64,000 bases of DNA from Geobacter sp. (GCA_003574885.1 PJFC01000001.1:124001-188000); one strand, 5' to 3'; shown: positions 47,981 to 58,028, counted from the first letter of the stretch. The notes: generated by a model from the sequence alone, not told the origin. Program-made: numbers and translations.

Positions 47981-48388
47981 ATGAAATCATTCATGTCGAA
48001 ATACAGTTCATACTGTTACGCCCTTATGCGGATTGTCGTCGGTTTTCTGTTTCTGTGGCACGGCGCACAGAAACTGTTCGGGTTCCCCAGCCCAATGCCA
48101 CCGGGAGTACCTCTCTTCATTACCTATGTCGGCGGCTCCATCGAGCTGATTGGAGGCATCCTGGTGATGGTCGGCTTGTTCACCCCCTGGGCAGCCTTCA
48201 TAACGAGCGGTGAGATGGCTGTTGCCTACTGGATGGCGCACGGGACAAAGGCGCTGTTGCCGATCCAGAACGGTGGCGAACTCGCCGTGGTCTACTGCTT
48301 TGTGTTCCTGTTCATTGCTGCACAGGGGAGTGGCATCTGGAGCGTCGATTCACTGATGGTTAGCAGCGGCAAATCTCCTGACCGATAG
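47981..48388 (+). CDS. DoxX family membrane protein
   Basis: YALMRIVVGFLFLWHGAQKLFGFP...YVGGSIELIGGILVMVGLFTPWAAFI. Confidence 0.92.
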   Translation: MKSFMSKYSSYCYALMRIVVGFLFLWHGAQKLFGFPSPMPPGVPLFITYVGGSIELIGGILVMVGLFTPWAAFITSGEMAVAYWMAHGTKALLPIQNGGELAVVYCFVFLFIAAQGSGIWSVDSLMVSSGKSPDR

Positions 48389-48627
48389 TTGGCGGACAGC
48401 CCTATCGTGGGGATTGGCGGAAGGCCTGCATGGTCTTCTGGAGACAGTCGGGAGCGGAATAGCGTTATGCTTTTGCGGCCCCGGCTTTATTGTGCCAGCA
48501 ACCTCCTTCCATTGCTCGGCCTTCTCGCCTTGATTGCCGGTGCTATCCGGAACCGGTCCGGCTGCTCGGGAGGATGTGCGGCCAATTCAGCTTTTACTGT
48601 GGCTTGATCTGTGATAAGAAAAGATGT

Positions 48628-48897
48628 ATGGATCGACTGGCCAGACATATACTCCTCCCCGCTGTTGCTCCGGCGGCGATTATCGGGCTCTACGTCACTC
48701 CCGTCGCACTGATCGGTTGCATGAACCGCGGTCTGCTCGCGCTGGGAATCGTGGTCGTTTCTCTCGTGGCAGGGATCGCCATGGGGGTCGTCGGCATAAA
48801 GACATGCCGACGAGATCCAGCGACACGGTGGTGGTGGATTGCGTCGATATTCATACTCGCTACGCCGGCGTTTCTGGTGCTTGGCCCGCTGGGCTGA
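48628..48897 (+). CDS. Hypothetical membrane protein
   Basis: MDRLARHILLPAVAPAAIIGLYVTPVALIGCMNRG...; three hydrophobic segments; start uncertain. Confidence 0.5.
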   Translation: MDRLARHILLPAVAPAAIIGLYVTPVALIGCMNRGLLALGIVVVSLVAGIAMGVVGIKTCRRDPATRWWWIASIFILATPAFLVLGPLG

Positions 48898-49041
48898 CCC
48901 CTGACAGGGTGATCGTCCGCAGAGCATTCGCTACGAAGTTTTCCTCCAGTACCCACGAAATTCCCTGCTGTCAACCTTTAATCTCTTGTGCTATGATTTC
49001 CACCCCGCACGGGAGACACTTACACAACAAAGGAGTACACA

Positions 49042-49323
49042 ATGGCAAGAGCCACTGCCCGCCACATCCTGGTGAAAAGCGTGGAGGTCTGCGAAGACCT
49101 CAAGAAACAGATTGAAGCCGGTGCCGACTTTGCGACTGTTGCGCGGGAACATTCCCTCTGCCCTTCGGGCAAAAAGGGTGGAGATCTGGGTGCATTCGGC
49201 CCGGGCCAGATGGTCAAGGAATTCGATCAGGCCGTTTTCACCGGCGATGTGGGGAAGGTCCTCGGCCCGATCCAGACCCAGTTCGGCTACCACCTGCTTG
49301 AGGTCACCAGCCGTACCGAATAG
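49042..49323 (+). CDS. Parvulin-type peptidyl-prolyl isomerase (PpiC)
   Basis: ATARHILVKS...ADFATVAREHSLCPSGKKGGDLGAFGPGQMVKEFDQAVF...GYHLLEV. Confidence 0.95.
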   Translation: MARATARHILVKSVEVCEDLKKQIEAGADFATVAREHSLCPSGKKGGDLGAFGPGQMVKEFDQAVFTGDVGKVLGPIQTQFGYHLLEVTSRTE

Positions 49324-49350
49324 GCAGCTGTAGTAGTGCAACCACTACAA

Positions 49351-49397
49351 AAAGGGGCCAGGCTGCCTGTTTTCAAAGCAGCCTGGCCCCTTTTCCC
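49351..49397. terminator. Strong terminator hairpin after ppiC-like gene
   Basis: AAAAAGGGGCCAGGCTGCctgttttcaaaGCAGCCTGGCCCCTTTTT. Confidence 0.88.
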
Positions 49398-49464
49398 TGG
49401 GTATCAAGACAGGTTATGGCTTATTCGTTTCCCCGCATGCGATGCCTGAAAATGTAGGGTTCAG

Positions 49465-50727
49465 CTACGCAAGCAGCAGCGAAACGGCATGCAGCAGCAG
49501 TCCGATGATGCCACCCACCAGGGTGCCATTCATCCGGATAAACTGCAGGTCGGAACCGATGCCCAATTCGATCTCGGTGGCATAGTCATCGATGTCCCAC
49601 TGTTGCACCGTGCCGGTAATATGCCCGGCAATGGCCGTTCGCAGCGTATCCCCGTAGTTCAGTATCAGCATTTCGAGGTGTTCGTTCAGGGACTCTTTCA
49701 ACCCCCGGTTGTGCGACAGGGTCGTGCCAAGCCCTGCAACTGCTGCTGAAATTTTTTCCTGCACCTTTGACTCGGGCTGGTGCAGGTCGTCGCTCAGCCA
49801 GCTCTTGAGATCGTTGCCGATGTTCTGCGCATAATCGGCTATTGATTGGGTATGCACAACCTCGAGCTTGATCGCCTCAACCTTGGCGCGAAGCTCCGGG
49901 TCGGAGTTCAGCCTGGCAATGAAATTCGTCACGGCAGTGTCAAACTTGACCCTGACCTCATGGGCAGGATCGGCATTAACTTCCTGAATAAATGCGTTTA
50001 CCCTGCTTGCGACCTTTTCACCCGCCCCCTGGGAAAACTGCTCCCGATTGGGAATAAAGACACTCAGGATGGGATATTCCTTCGTGCACATGTTGTCGAT
50101 GGCGGTAGCCAGCCTGGCCTGCGCTTCCGGGGTTGCCAGCCACGCGGCGAAGCGGTTCAGCAGGTCATCGAGAACGATCTGGTGACGATTGTCTTTTCTG
50201 AGGGTATCGAGCATCGCCCCGGCGGACGAAGAGAGATCGAAGCTTTCAATCCGGTTGCTCAGGGCAGCCCTCAACAACTGCTGGACCCGCTCATCATCGA
50301 TAAAATCCAGGGAGTCGGCAAGCAGACGGCTCATTCCCCCGGCCAGACCGGCGGCATTCTCCTTCGACATAAGGTAGGCGGCAAGATGCTCGGCCGGATT
50401 GTACTCTCTCATCCTGGCAATCAAGGTGTCACTGGCGAGAAATTTGTCACGGATAAATTCCGCCAGATTCCCGGCAATTACCTCCTTCTTGTTTCTAATG
50501 ATGGCCGTATGGGGTATGGGCACCCCCAAGGGATGGCGGAACAGCGCCACGACCGCAAACCAGTCCGCCAGCGCGCCGACCATGGCCGCCTCGGCAAAAG
50601 CGGCAAGCCACTCCCAGGCGCCATGCCCCTTCTGGGAGCGGGCAACCACAAACAGTATGGCTGCACCTATCATCAATCCCGTGGCTATTGTCTTGTTTCT
50701 GATCAGCAGTCGTTTTCTGATGTCCAC
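49465..50727 (-). CDS. DUF445 family membrane protein
   Basis: MIGAAILFVVARS...EAAMVGALADWFAVVALFRHPLGVPIPHTAIIRNKKEVIAGNLAEFIRDKFL. Confidence 0.92.
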   Translation of the reverse strand: MDIRKRLLIRNKTIATGLMIGAAILFVVARSQKGHGAWEWLAAFAEAAMVGALADWFAVVALFRHPLGVPIPHTAIIRNKKEVIAGNLAEFIRDKFLASDTLIARMREYNPAEHLAAYLMSKENAAGLAGGMSRLLADSLDFIDDERVQQLLRAALSNRIESFDLSSSAGAMLDTLRKDNRHQIVLDDLLNRFAAWLATPEAQARLATAIDNMCTKEYPILSVFIPNREQFSQGAGEKVASRVNAFIQEVNADPAHEVRVKFDTAVTNFIARLNSDPELRAKVEAIKLEVVHTQSIADYAQNIGNDLKSWLSDDLHQPESKVQEKISAAVAGLGTTLSHNRGLKESLNEHLEMLILNYGDTLRTAIAGHITGTVQQWDIDDYATEIELGIGSDLQFIRMNGTLVGGIIGLLLHAVSLLLA

Positions 50728-50773
50728 ACGCTATCTCCGGATTCGATTTTGTGATGCTGCGCCTTGCTAAAAG

Positions 50774-50809
50774 CAAAAACCGCTTCATCAGGCAGAAGCG
50801 GTTTTCCCT
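50774..50809. terminator. Terminator-like hairpin
   Basis: AAAAACCGCTTCatcaggcaGAAGCGGTTTT. Confidence 0.65.
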
Positions 50810-50907
50810 TACGGTGTCTATTTATGGCATGCCTACGGTGTTTTTGTCAACGACCGGAGCGTAAAGGCAACCGGAATGGCCTTTTTGAAATGACTCAGCA
50901 GGGAACT

Positions 50908-51519
50908 CTAAGCCGTCAGCCCCTCGGCCAACGACTCAAGGTTTGTCACCGCCAGGTCAGCCAGCTCCGGCCAGCGGAAGGCGCCGCTACGATCCACATG
51001 GATGGTGGCGGTGCCGGCGGCGCGCCCCACCTGAAGATCGAACAGATAGTCCCCCACCATGACCGCCTCATCCGGTGCGCTCCCCCAGGCATCGAGCAGT
51101 TTTCCGATCCCCTCCGGGTGGGGTTTCGGCGCGGCCTCGTCCCGGCCGAGAACCTCATCCGGGCGAAAGTACTGCGTGAGGCCGATCATGCCCAAGGTAT
51201 GGAGAGCAATCTCACGCGTGTTCCGGGTGAGGATGCCGACCTGGGCGCCGCGCCGATGCAGCCGGTCAAGCAGTCGTCCGGCGCCGGGTGCGGCGGCGGT
51301 CCTGGCGGCCAGCTCATACTCGATCTCGATCAGGCGGGCATGCTTTTCAGCTGCTTCGGCAGCCGGCAGGGAGTCAAGAAACCGGATAATGTCGGGATCG
51401 GATTCGGCCATGCCGAGTTCTGCGCGGATCGCGGCAAAATCGTGCACCGGCAGGGTCAACGTGCCGTCCAGGTCGAAGATCCAGCAGCGGCGGTCAAGTA
51501 TGTGATGTTGATGGGCCAT
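50908..51519 (-). CDS. HAD-IA family phosphatase
   Basis: WIFDLDGTLT, LTRNTREIAL, KPHPEGI, VMVGDYLFDL. Confidence 0.9.
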   Translation of the reverse strand: MAHQHHILDRRCWIFDLDGTLTLPVHDFAAIRAELGMAESDPDIIRFLDSLPAAEAAEKHARLIEIEYELAARTAAAPGAGRLLDRLHRRGAQVGILTRNTREIALHTLGMIGLTQYFRPDEVLGRDEAAPKPHPEGIGKLLDAWGSAPDEAVMVGDYLFDLQVGRAAGTATIHVDRSGAFRWPELADLAVTNLESLAEGLTA

Positions 51520-51657
51520 AACAGAAGGATAATCTTTTTTGTCCATTGGGGCAACCGGGATATGCTCCCTCAGCCATCCACGACCGTTGACGGCAACGGA
51601 TTTTCAGGCTAGGATATCGGCCGTTGCATCCAAATTCCATCATAGTAAGGAGCAGAG

Positions 51658-52089
51658 ATGAAGAGACTGATCATTGCAACCGTTGCTACTATTCTCGCAG
51701 TTCCGACGTTTGCTGCGGCTAACGACGCCATCAACAAGGCCGCCAAGGAAAAGGGCGCCGTGAAAACCCCGTCCGGACTGGTCTACCTCTCCATCAAGGA
51801 TGGCAAGGGGAAATCACCGAAAGCAACCGACACCGTTGAAGTCAACTATCGCGGTACCCTGACGGACGGCAAGGAGTTCGACAGCTCCTACAAACGCAAT
51901 CAATCCATCAGTTTCCCCCTCTCCAGGGTAATCCCCTGCTGGACCGAAGGAGTCCAGATGATGAAAGTCGGCGGCAAGGCCAAACTGGTCTGCCCGCCCG
52001 AACTTGCCTACGGTGCCCGGGGAGCAGGGAGTGCTGTCCCCCCCAATGCAACCCTCATTTTCGAAGTTGAACTGCTCAATATAAAATAG
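51658..52089 (+). CDS. FKBP-type peptidyl-prolyl isomerase, exported
   Basis: Signal peptide; VEVNYRGTLTDGKEFDSSYKR...PCWTEGVQMMKVGGKAKLVCPPELAYGARGAG. Confidence 0.93.
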   Translation: MKRLIIATVATILAVPTFAAANDAINKAAKEKGAVKTPSGLVYLSIKDGKGKSPKATDTVEVNYRGTLTDGKEFDSSYKRNQSISFPLSRVIPCWTEGVQMMKVGGKAKLVCPPELAYGARGAGSAVPPNATLIFEVELLNIK

Positions 52090-52130
52090 GCTCCGGGCAG
52101 CACTTCCGGAACCCCTGAAACAGCAAGCGC

Positions 52131-52167
52131 CGTGAAACCTATCAGACAAGGTTTCACGGCGTTTTTT
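52131..52167 (+). terminator. Terminator after the FKBP gene
   Basis: CCGTGAAACCtatcagacaaGGTTTCACGGCGTTTTTT. Confidence 0.85.
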
Positions 52168-52240
52168 CCACTGCAGCAGATCAATCCCCGCAGCGAACAG
52201 ACAATTACTCTGTAACTCATATTTCTTCGCGGCTAATCCC

Positions 52241-52310
52241 TCTAAATCTCCCCTTATCTGAGGGGAAACTTCAAGGCTTCCCCCCCAGTGTAAGGGGGGA
52301 TAGATTTAGA
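52241..52310. repeat. Imperfect inverted repeat, possibly MITE-like
   Basis: TCTAAATCTCCCC ... GGGGGATAGATTTAGA. Confidence 0.5.
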
Positions 52311-52340
52311 TGATATGTGGCATTCCCCGGGGCCATTGAT

Positions 52341-53795
52341 TCAACAGAGCAGCAGCTGACCGTCGGCATCGGCCTCGTATGCAGTCTCGTCAATGACCCG
52401 AACCGGAGCCGGCCCGGCAGGGGCTGCCGACTTCGGGATGATGCTCTTTTCCAGTTCCTGTACTTCGACTTGTTGTGCCGCTCGAACATTTTCCTCTTCC
52501 GCCCGTATCCCAGCCTCTGCCGCCCGCTTTGCCAGCCTGTCGCAGCGCTCGTTGAACGGATGCCCGTCATGGCCCCGCACCCATTCCCAGGCGACCTGAT
52601 GGTGAGCGGAGAGGGCTGCCAGCTGCTGCCAGAGGTCCTGGTTCTTGAGGGCATCCGGCTCCTCCAGGCGACCGGTCCGCTTCCAGCCCGCCAGCCATTC
52701 GCCCATCCCCCGCACCAGGTACTGTGAATCGCTGAAGACGCGCACCCTTGTCCGTTTCTGCAACGCCTCCAGCCCCCTGATCGCCGCCGTCAGTTCCATC
52801 CGCTGCGAAGTGGCGGCCGGTTCAAACCCGCTCAACTCCTTCTCCGACTCCCCATAGCGCAGGATCACCCCATACCCTCCGGGACCGGCGTCCCTCCCCG
52901 ACCCGTCGCAGTAGATCTCGACCACACCGGGGGGCGGCGGGGTGAAGGCGAGCTCCAGGGCCGCAAATTCAAGCTTCCGCAAAAGTGGCATCAGCTCCGG
53001 GAGGTTCGGCGTCCGGCGCTGCAGCGATGCCATGTCCAGATCCACGGGGACGTCATAGCGAACGGTGGCCAGGGTTTTCGAGAGCCGGGCCTGATCGGCA
53101 TGGGCATGCAGATTTTCCCGGCGCTTCTTGCCATTCACCAGGTTTTTCCACTCAAGCACCCCTTCCAGGGAACCGAACCGCCGGACCAGTTCGGCAGCCG
53201 TCTTTTCGCCGATCCCGGGAACTCCCGGGATATTGTCCGAGACATCGCCGGCCAGCCCCAGCACATCAGGCACCAGCTCCGGCGGGACACCGAAGCGGTC
53301 CAGGACCTCTTGGGGGCCTGATCGCTGCTCCTTCATGGTGTCCAGCAGGCTGATCCCGTCACCGACGATCTGCAGCAGATCCTTGTCGCCGGTAACGACC
53401 GTGACCTCAATACCCTCTGCGGCAGAGCGGCGGGCCAGGGTGGCCAGGACATCGTCGGCCTCGAATCCGGGGACTTCCAGGGCCGGGATATTGAGGGCCT
53501 GCAGGACCTTCCTGATATACGGCAGCTGGGTGACGAGATCATCGGGCATGGCCTCCCGATGGGCCTTGTAGGCGGGATAGAGTTCCCGGCGAAAGGTCTC
53601 TTCACGGGGAGGGTCGAAGACGACGGCGAGGTAATCGGGGCGATTCTCCTGCAGGAGGGTGAGGAGCATCCGGGTGAACCCGAATACGGCATTGGTCGGC
53701 ATGCCACCGGAGGTGGCAACGTCCCTCACGCCATAATAGGCGCGGTAGATATAACTGGAGCCATCCAGTACATAGAGTTTCGGCACTGCGTTCAC
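52341..53795 (-). CDS. 5'-3' exonuclease (Pol I N-terminal/FEN-like) fused to RNase HI
   Basis: LYVLDGSSYIYRAYYGVRDV, FDPPREETFRRELYPAYKAHR, GFEADDVLATLA, VTGDKDLLQIV, GDVSDNIPGVPGIGEKTA; then IYCDGSGRDAGPGGYGVIL, QRMELTAAIRGLEAL, FSDSQYLVRGM, WVRGHDGHPFNERCDRLA. Confidence 0.92.
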   Translation of the reverse strand: MNAVPKLYVLDGSSYIYRAYYGVRDVATSGGMPTNAVFGFTRMLLTLLQENRPDYLAVVFDPPREETFRRELYPAYKAHREAMPDDLVTQLPYIRKVLQALNIPALEVPGFEADDVLATLARRSAAEGIEVTVVTGDKDLLQIVGDGISLLDTMKEQRSGPQEVLDRFGVPPELVPDVLGLAGDVSDNIPGVPGIGEKTAAELVRRFGSLEGVLEWKNLVNGKKRRENLHAHADQARLSKTLATVRYDVPVDLDMASLQRRTPNLPELMPLLRKLEFAALELAFTPPPPGVVEIYCDGSGRDAGPGGYGVILRYGESEKELSGFEPAATSQRMELTAAIRGLEALQKRTRVRVFSDSQYLVRGMGEWLAGWKRTGRLEEPDALKNQDLWQQLAALSAHHQVAWEWVRGHDGHPFNERCDRLAKRAAEAGIRAEEENVRAAQQVEVQELEKSIIPKSAAPAGPAPVRVIDETAYEADADGQLLLC

Positions 53796-53857
53796 ATTCT
53801 CTCCCGATCCGGGTACTGGCCGGTGAATTTACTTTTCACCTGATTCTGGTGCTTATT

Positions 53858-55141
53858 TCAAACCAATAGCCAGCGATAAAGCGGCTCAACACTTATTTTG
53901 ATCCCGTCCAGTTCAAATTCTTCCAAGCTGTCGAGGGTAATGATCAAACCTTTCTGCAATCCGAATTCTCTGCAGCACTCCATAAGACCTTTAATCTCAC
54001 GCTTCCTGGTCTTTTCATCACTCAGCGTTACCGTAACCTGAATAGCTTCCGTCACGTCTGGCCCATGTTTTACGATGAAATCGCATTCGGATTTGTCCTT
54101 GAAAAAGCAGATATCTTTCTCACGGCGTTTCAGTTCCAGGTAAACTGTCTGCTCCAGAGACTTGCCGGTATCGTCGGAAAATTTGTAATCTATCGCATTC
54201 AACAGTCCGTTATCGATGGCATAGATCTTCTTCTCGCCCAACTCCCGGTCCACGAGCGAGTTCGTATGTTTCTTCAGTATCTGCGCCATATAGATGTTCA
54301 CGCAGGCTTCCAGATTGTCGTACAGTTGGGTTTTCCCTATTTTGAACCCGGATGACTTTAATTCGTTATAGATATTATTGACCGAGACCTGCTTTGTCGC
54401 CGATGACATAATTCGTTTCAGGAAGAATTTCAGCGCCGGCAGATTCTTGATTTCATATCGTTCGAGCAAGTCACGATAGATCATGACATTGAAGTATTCC
54501 TGCAGCACCCGGTTGCGCAAAGCATCGTCATACCCGATAACCTCAGGGAAGCCGCCATGCTTCAGGTAGACTCCCAGCTGATGGTTGATCTGTGCAATAG
54601 ACTTCGAACTGTTAACATCCGGCACAATGTCCTTAAAGGACAGATACTCGCTGAACGACAGAGGGAACACCTCATAGCTGATGGTTCTTCCTCGTAGACT
54701 TGTGGCAATCTCGCTGCTCAGAAAGCGCGCGTTTGACCCGGTAATGTAGATATTTTTCGTTCCCTTGTCGTACAGTCGCCGTACGAACTTGTCCCAACCG
54801 TTAATGTTCTGGATTTCATCAAAGAAAAAGTAACATCCCTCCACGTGCGCATCAGGATAAAGCTCCTGGTAAGCCTGCAGCAAGAGATCAAGCTCCTCTG
54901 CTTTCAGATCAAGCCGCTCATCCTCAAAGTTTATATACAGAATCCTGTCCATTGGAACGCCCTGTTTCAGGAGGTCCTCAATGAGATTGAACAGGGACGA
55001 AGTCTTGCCGCTTCGTCTCACACCCACGAGTGTAATAATTTTCCCTGTGGCAGTGGGTACCTGCAGTGTTCGACGTTTAAGCGCCGGCAGTGGTGAAACA
55101 TGAAAATCTCTGATGATCTGTTTTAGCAATTCTTTCTTCAT
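53858..55141 (-). CDS. AAA_14/DUF4143-type ATP-binding protein
   Basis: TLVGVRRSGKTSSLFNLI, YFFFDEIQNINGWDKFVRRLYD, ITGSNARFLSSEIATSLRGRTISYEVFPLSFSEYL. Confidence 0.9.
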   Translation of the reverse strand: MKKELLKQIIRDFHVSPLPALKRRTLQVPTATGKIITLVGVRRSGKTSSLFNLIEDLLKQGVPMDRILYINFEDERLDLKAEELDLLLQAYQELYPDAHVEGCYFFFDEIQNINGWDKFVRRLYDKGTKNIYITGSNARFLSSEIATSLRGRTISYEVFPLSFSEYLSFKDIVPDVNSSKSIAQINHQLGVYLKHGGFPEVIGYDDALRNRVLQEYFNVMIYRDLLERYEIKNLPALKFFLKRIMSSATKQVSVNNIYNELKSSGFKIGKTQLYDNLEACVNIYMAQILKKHTNSLVDRELGEKKIYAIDNGLLNAIDYKFSDDTGKSLEQTVYLELKRREKDICFFKDKSECDFIVKHGPDVTEAIQVTVTLSDEKTRKREIKGLMECCREFGLQKGLIITLDSLEEFELDGIKISVEPLYRWLLV

Positions 55142-55295
55142 GGCAAGGAAATAATAACAGAAATTTTCCTCAGTTCAAGGAAAATATCCCAGCAAAAAAG
55201 TTCTCATTCCGGAGAGAATCGAAATACGGCGGTGAGAAAACAGCAAAGGCGGCCGATTGGCCGCCTCATGATGTACGCTGTAGCTTTGGGGTGCG

Positions 55296-55709
55296 TTACT
55301 TGCGGAACACGATCCGGGTTACGTCTCCCGCCGCTATGCGATAGGCCCCTGAACCCGTGTCGCCGTAAAAGATGGCGCTCTTGTTCACCTTCAGCTGGAC
55401 GTGCTTCCCCGACATGAGGAGCAGATCGGCGGGTACGTCGCTGCCGCTCACCGCGCCGAAACTCACCTCCTTCAGGTCGCGAAAGAAGAGACTCATCGTC
55501 CCCTCTCCCCGGCGTCCTTCGAAAACGACGTTGCCGTCCATGGAGAACCGGCTGAGTTCGTTGGACACTCCCGCCCGGTCGACGAGCTGTGCCCGTATGT
55601 TTTCATCCGTCTTGGGGACTGTTCCCTCCGGGGTACCCCCGAGGTTTCCCATCCCCGTCAGCAGGGCGGCGGTCAGCAGGATAAGTGTCACTGTCAGCAG
55701 GTTGCGCAT
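55296..55709 (-). CDS. Hypothetical exported protein
   Basis: Signal peptide MRNLLTVTLILLTAALLTGMG; 137 aa. Confidence 0.6.
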   Translation of the reverse strand: MRNLLTVTLILLTAALLTGMGNLGGTPEGTVPKTDENIRAQLVDRAGVSNELSRFSMDGNVVFEGRRGEGTMSLFFRDLKEVSFGAVSGSDVPADLLLMSGKHVQLKVNKSAIFYGDTGSGAYRIAAGDVTRIVFRK

Positions 55710-55802
55710 GTTTTCCCCCTTTCCATCGGCATGTGCCTAATAGCATAGCACCGGAAGGGATGATGTAAACCGGTGGCCGACGCAATTCACCGGTACGCGC
55801 CG

Positions 55803-57446
55803 TCATGACAGCGCTGCGCAGTGCTCTTCAACCTTCCGCAACAAAGCCTGAATCTCCGGCAGCTGCACTATCTCGCACTGTTCCGCCAGAACCGCCGCCA
55901 GAATCCCGTCGGTCGTCAGCGGGTTGGCCAGGACGACACGCAGGACGGTGAGTTCCTCACCATAGCTGGCAAAGCGCAGCCGGGTCCGGGAGACAAAGGT
56001 TTTCCCCGCTTCCCGCTGATGCTTCTGCAAAAGCATGCAGACCTGGTCGAGAAGATCATTGATGCAACGGCGCTGCTCTGGCGTCGCTGCGGCCAGGACC
56101 CGCTGCACGGCTCGTGGACAGTAGCGGTAGGTGAGGATATTCAGCTCCGGTTCGCTGGTCAGTTCGAAATCGGGATGCAGCCGGATCATGTCGGCAAAGG
56201 TGCGCGCCCGCTCGATCCCCATATCGATGAGCAGCTCGTACCCCTTGCGGCCTATGATGGAAAAGCCGGCATGCACCAGCATCGCCATCCCCGGCCGTGA
56301 CCCTTCGAGGGTATGACTCCCCAGGTCCTTGGACCCATGGCGAAGGATGTAGTTGGCGTGATGTTCGATCGCCGTCAGGGCGGTCGGGTCCCTGAAGACG
56401 ACCATCCCCGCCCCCATGGGGACATACAGTTGTTTGTGCGCATCGATAGTGACCGAATCAGCCCGTTCAATTCCGCTGAGCAGGGAGCGATACCGGTCGG
56501 AAAAAAGGGTCGGACCACCCCAGGCGGCGTCCACGTGGAAATGGCAGCCGAGCTCCAGGGCGAAATCGGCCAGCGCTTCCAGCGGGTCGACGTTGCCGGT
56601 TTCGGTGGTGCCGGCGATCCCCACCACCGCAAGGGGAAGGATGTTCCGATCCTGCAGGCGCCGGCACTCTTCACGCAGCAGCTTCACGTCGATGCGGTTA
56701 TTGTCGTCGGTCTGCACCTTGATCAGGTTGTCCCGGCCTAAGCCCAGGAGGTCGGCGGCCTTGCCGAAAGAGTAGTGGCCCCGCTCGGAAACAAGGACCG
56801 CAACCCCGTCGCAGCCGCGATGCTGTAACGCCCGCCCGAGCCCTTCCTGTGCGATGCCACGAAACTCCCCGTCCGGAGCGAAGAGGCGGTTGCGCGCCAC
56901 CCAGAGCGCCGTGGTGTTGGCGATGGTGCCGCCGGAGCAGAAGGCACCCAGGGCATACTGGCTGTTGTGGATCCAGGGGGGATAGAAGTCGTCATCACGG
57001 CGGTAGACCAGGTGATGGAGCATGGCGAGGACCTGTCGCTCCATGGGGGTGAAGGCCTTGGAGGTCTCCACCTTGACCAGGTTCTGGTTAAGGGCGGTCA
57101 TGAGGCGCGCCAGGGGGAGCATGAAGTAGGGGAGCGCCGAGGTCATGTGACCGACAAAACCGGGGGCGGCGGTATGGACGGAATGTGCGACGAGGTGATC
57201 CTTGACGAATTCGGTATACTCGGAGACGTAGGTGGGTTCTTCCGGGATGGTGGCGGAGGCGAAATGGGTCTCGATCTCTTCCAGGTTCCGTTCGATGGCG
57301 ACGATATGCGTCTGCAGGAAGCCGGCAACATCGTCGGCGATCGCCTGATCGATGGCGCCGAGGGTCGATTCGGGCGATTCCGGCACGGTGAAGATCCGGT
57401 ACAGGTTTTCCAGGTTGGCGCGGGCTGCATCACGATTTTTCGGCAT
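55803..57446 (-). CDS. panP: PLP-dependent aspartate 1-decarboxylase, PanP family
   Basis: NLENLYRIFTVPESPESTLG, LVAHSVHTAAPGFVGHMTSALPYFMLPLARLM, HVDAAWGG, DSVTIDAHKQLYVPMGAGMVVF, GSKDLGSHTLEGSRPGMAML. Confidence 0.85.
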   Translation of the reverse strand: MPKNRDAARANLENLYRIFTVPESPESTLGAIDQAIADDVAGFLQTHIVAIERNLEEIETHFASATIPEEPTYVSEYTEFVKDHLVAHSVHTAAPGFVGHMTSALPYFMLPLARLMTALNQNLVKVETSKAFTPMERQVLAMLHHLVYRRDDDFYPPWIHNSQYALGAFCSGGTIANTTALWVARNRLFAPDGEFRGIAQEGLGRALQHRGCDGVAVLVSERGHYSFGKAADLLGLGRDNLIKVQTDDNNRIDVKLLREECRRLQDRNILPLAVVGIAGTTETGNVDPLEALADFALELGCHFHVDAAWGGPTLFSDRYRSLLSGIERADSVTIDAHKQLYVPMGAGMVVFRDPTALTAIEHHANYILRHGSKDLGSHTLEGSRPGMAMLVHAGFSIIGRKGYELLIDMGIERARTFADMIRLHPDFELTSEPELNILTYRYCPRAVQRVLAAATPEQRRCINDLLDQVCMLLQKHQREAGKTFVSRTRLRFASYGEELTVLRVVLANPLTTDGILAAVLAEQCEIVQLPEIQALLRKVEEHCAALS

Positions 57447-57452
57447 TACTGA

Positions 57453-58016
57453 TCACCTTCGGGGAAAAGGGAATTCCCCCTCTTTCTTGACTATCGGCTC
57501 TCCCCGACGCTTCTTCCCCTGCGGGCTTGGCGGCGGGGCAGCAGGTTTGAACTCAGGTTCATACCCCACAACGAAGCTGGTGTCGACGGTATTTCGCATG
57601 CTCAGGAAGTGCGCATTGTTCTTATCGAACGGGCAGATGGGTGCACTGCAGGGCTCAAAGCCGAACCGCCCGTAATAGGCGGGTTCCCCCAGGACAAAGA
57701 GGGGCTGGCTTTTGATCGCCTCCTGCCGAAGGGCAAACCTGAGCAGTTCCGAGCCCACCCCCTGTCGCTGGAAGTCCGGTGCCACGGCCATGGGCGCCAG
57801 GTGCAACCCGCAGATGTCGTTGCCGTAATAGGCATTGGTAAAGGCGATGTAGGCAATGACCTTGTTGACATGAATGCAGACCCATTCGTGGATCGGCTTT
57901 CCGTTCTCGTGGAGCTTCTGCACCAGCCCGGCTTCGTAGTCACTCCCCGGAAAGGCGCGATTCAGGAGCGCGTAGACCTTGGGGCGGTTCTCTATGGTCA
58001 GTTTCTGTATCTTCAT
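57453..58016 (-). CDS. GNAT family N-acetyltransferase (YhbS-like)
   Basis: LHLAPMAVAPDFQRQGVGSELLRFAL...VLGEPAYYGRFGFEP. Confidence 0.9.
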   Translation of the reverse strand: MKIQKLTIENRPKVYALLNRAFPGSDYEAGLVQKLHENGKPIHEWVCIHVNKVIAYIAFTNAYYGNDICGLHLAPMAVAPDFQRQGVGSELLRFALRQEAIKSQPLFVLGEPAYYGRFGFEPCSAPICPFDKNNAHFLSMRNTVDTSFVVGYEPEFKPAAPPPSPQGKKRRGEPIVKKEGEFPFPRR

Positions 58017-58028
58017 GGAGGCTCCAGG

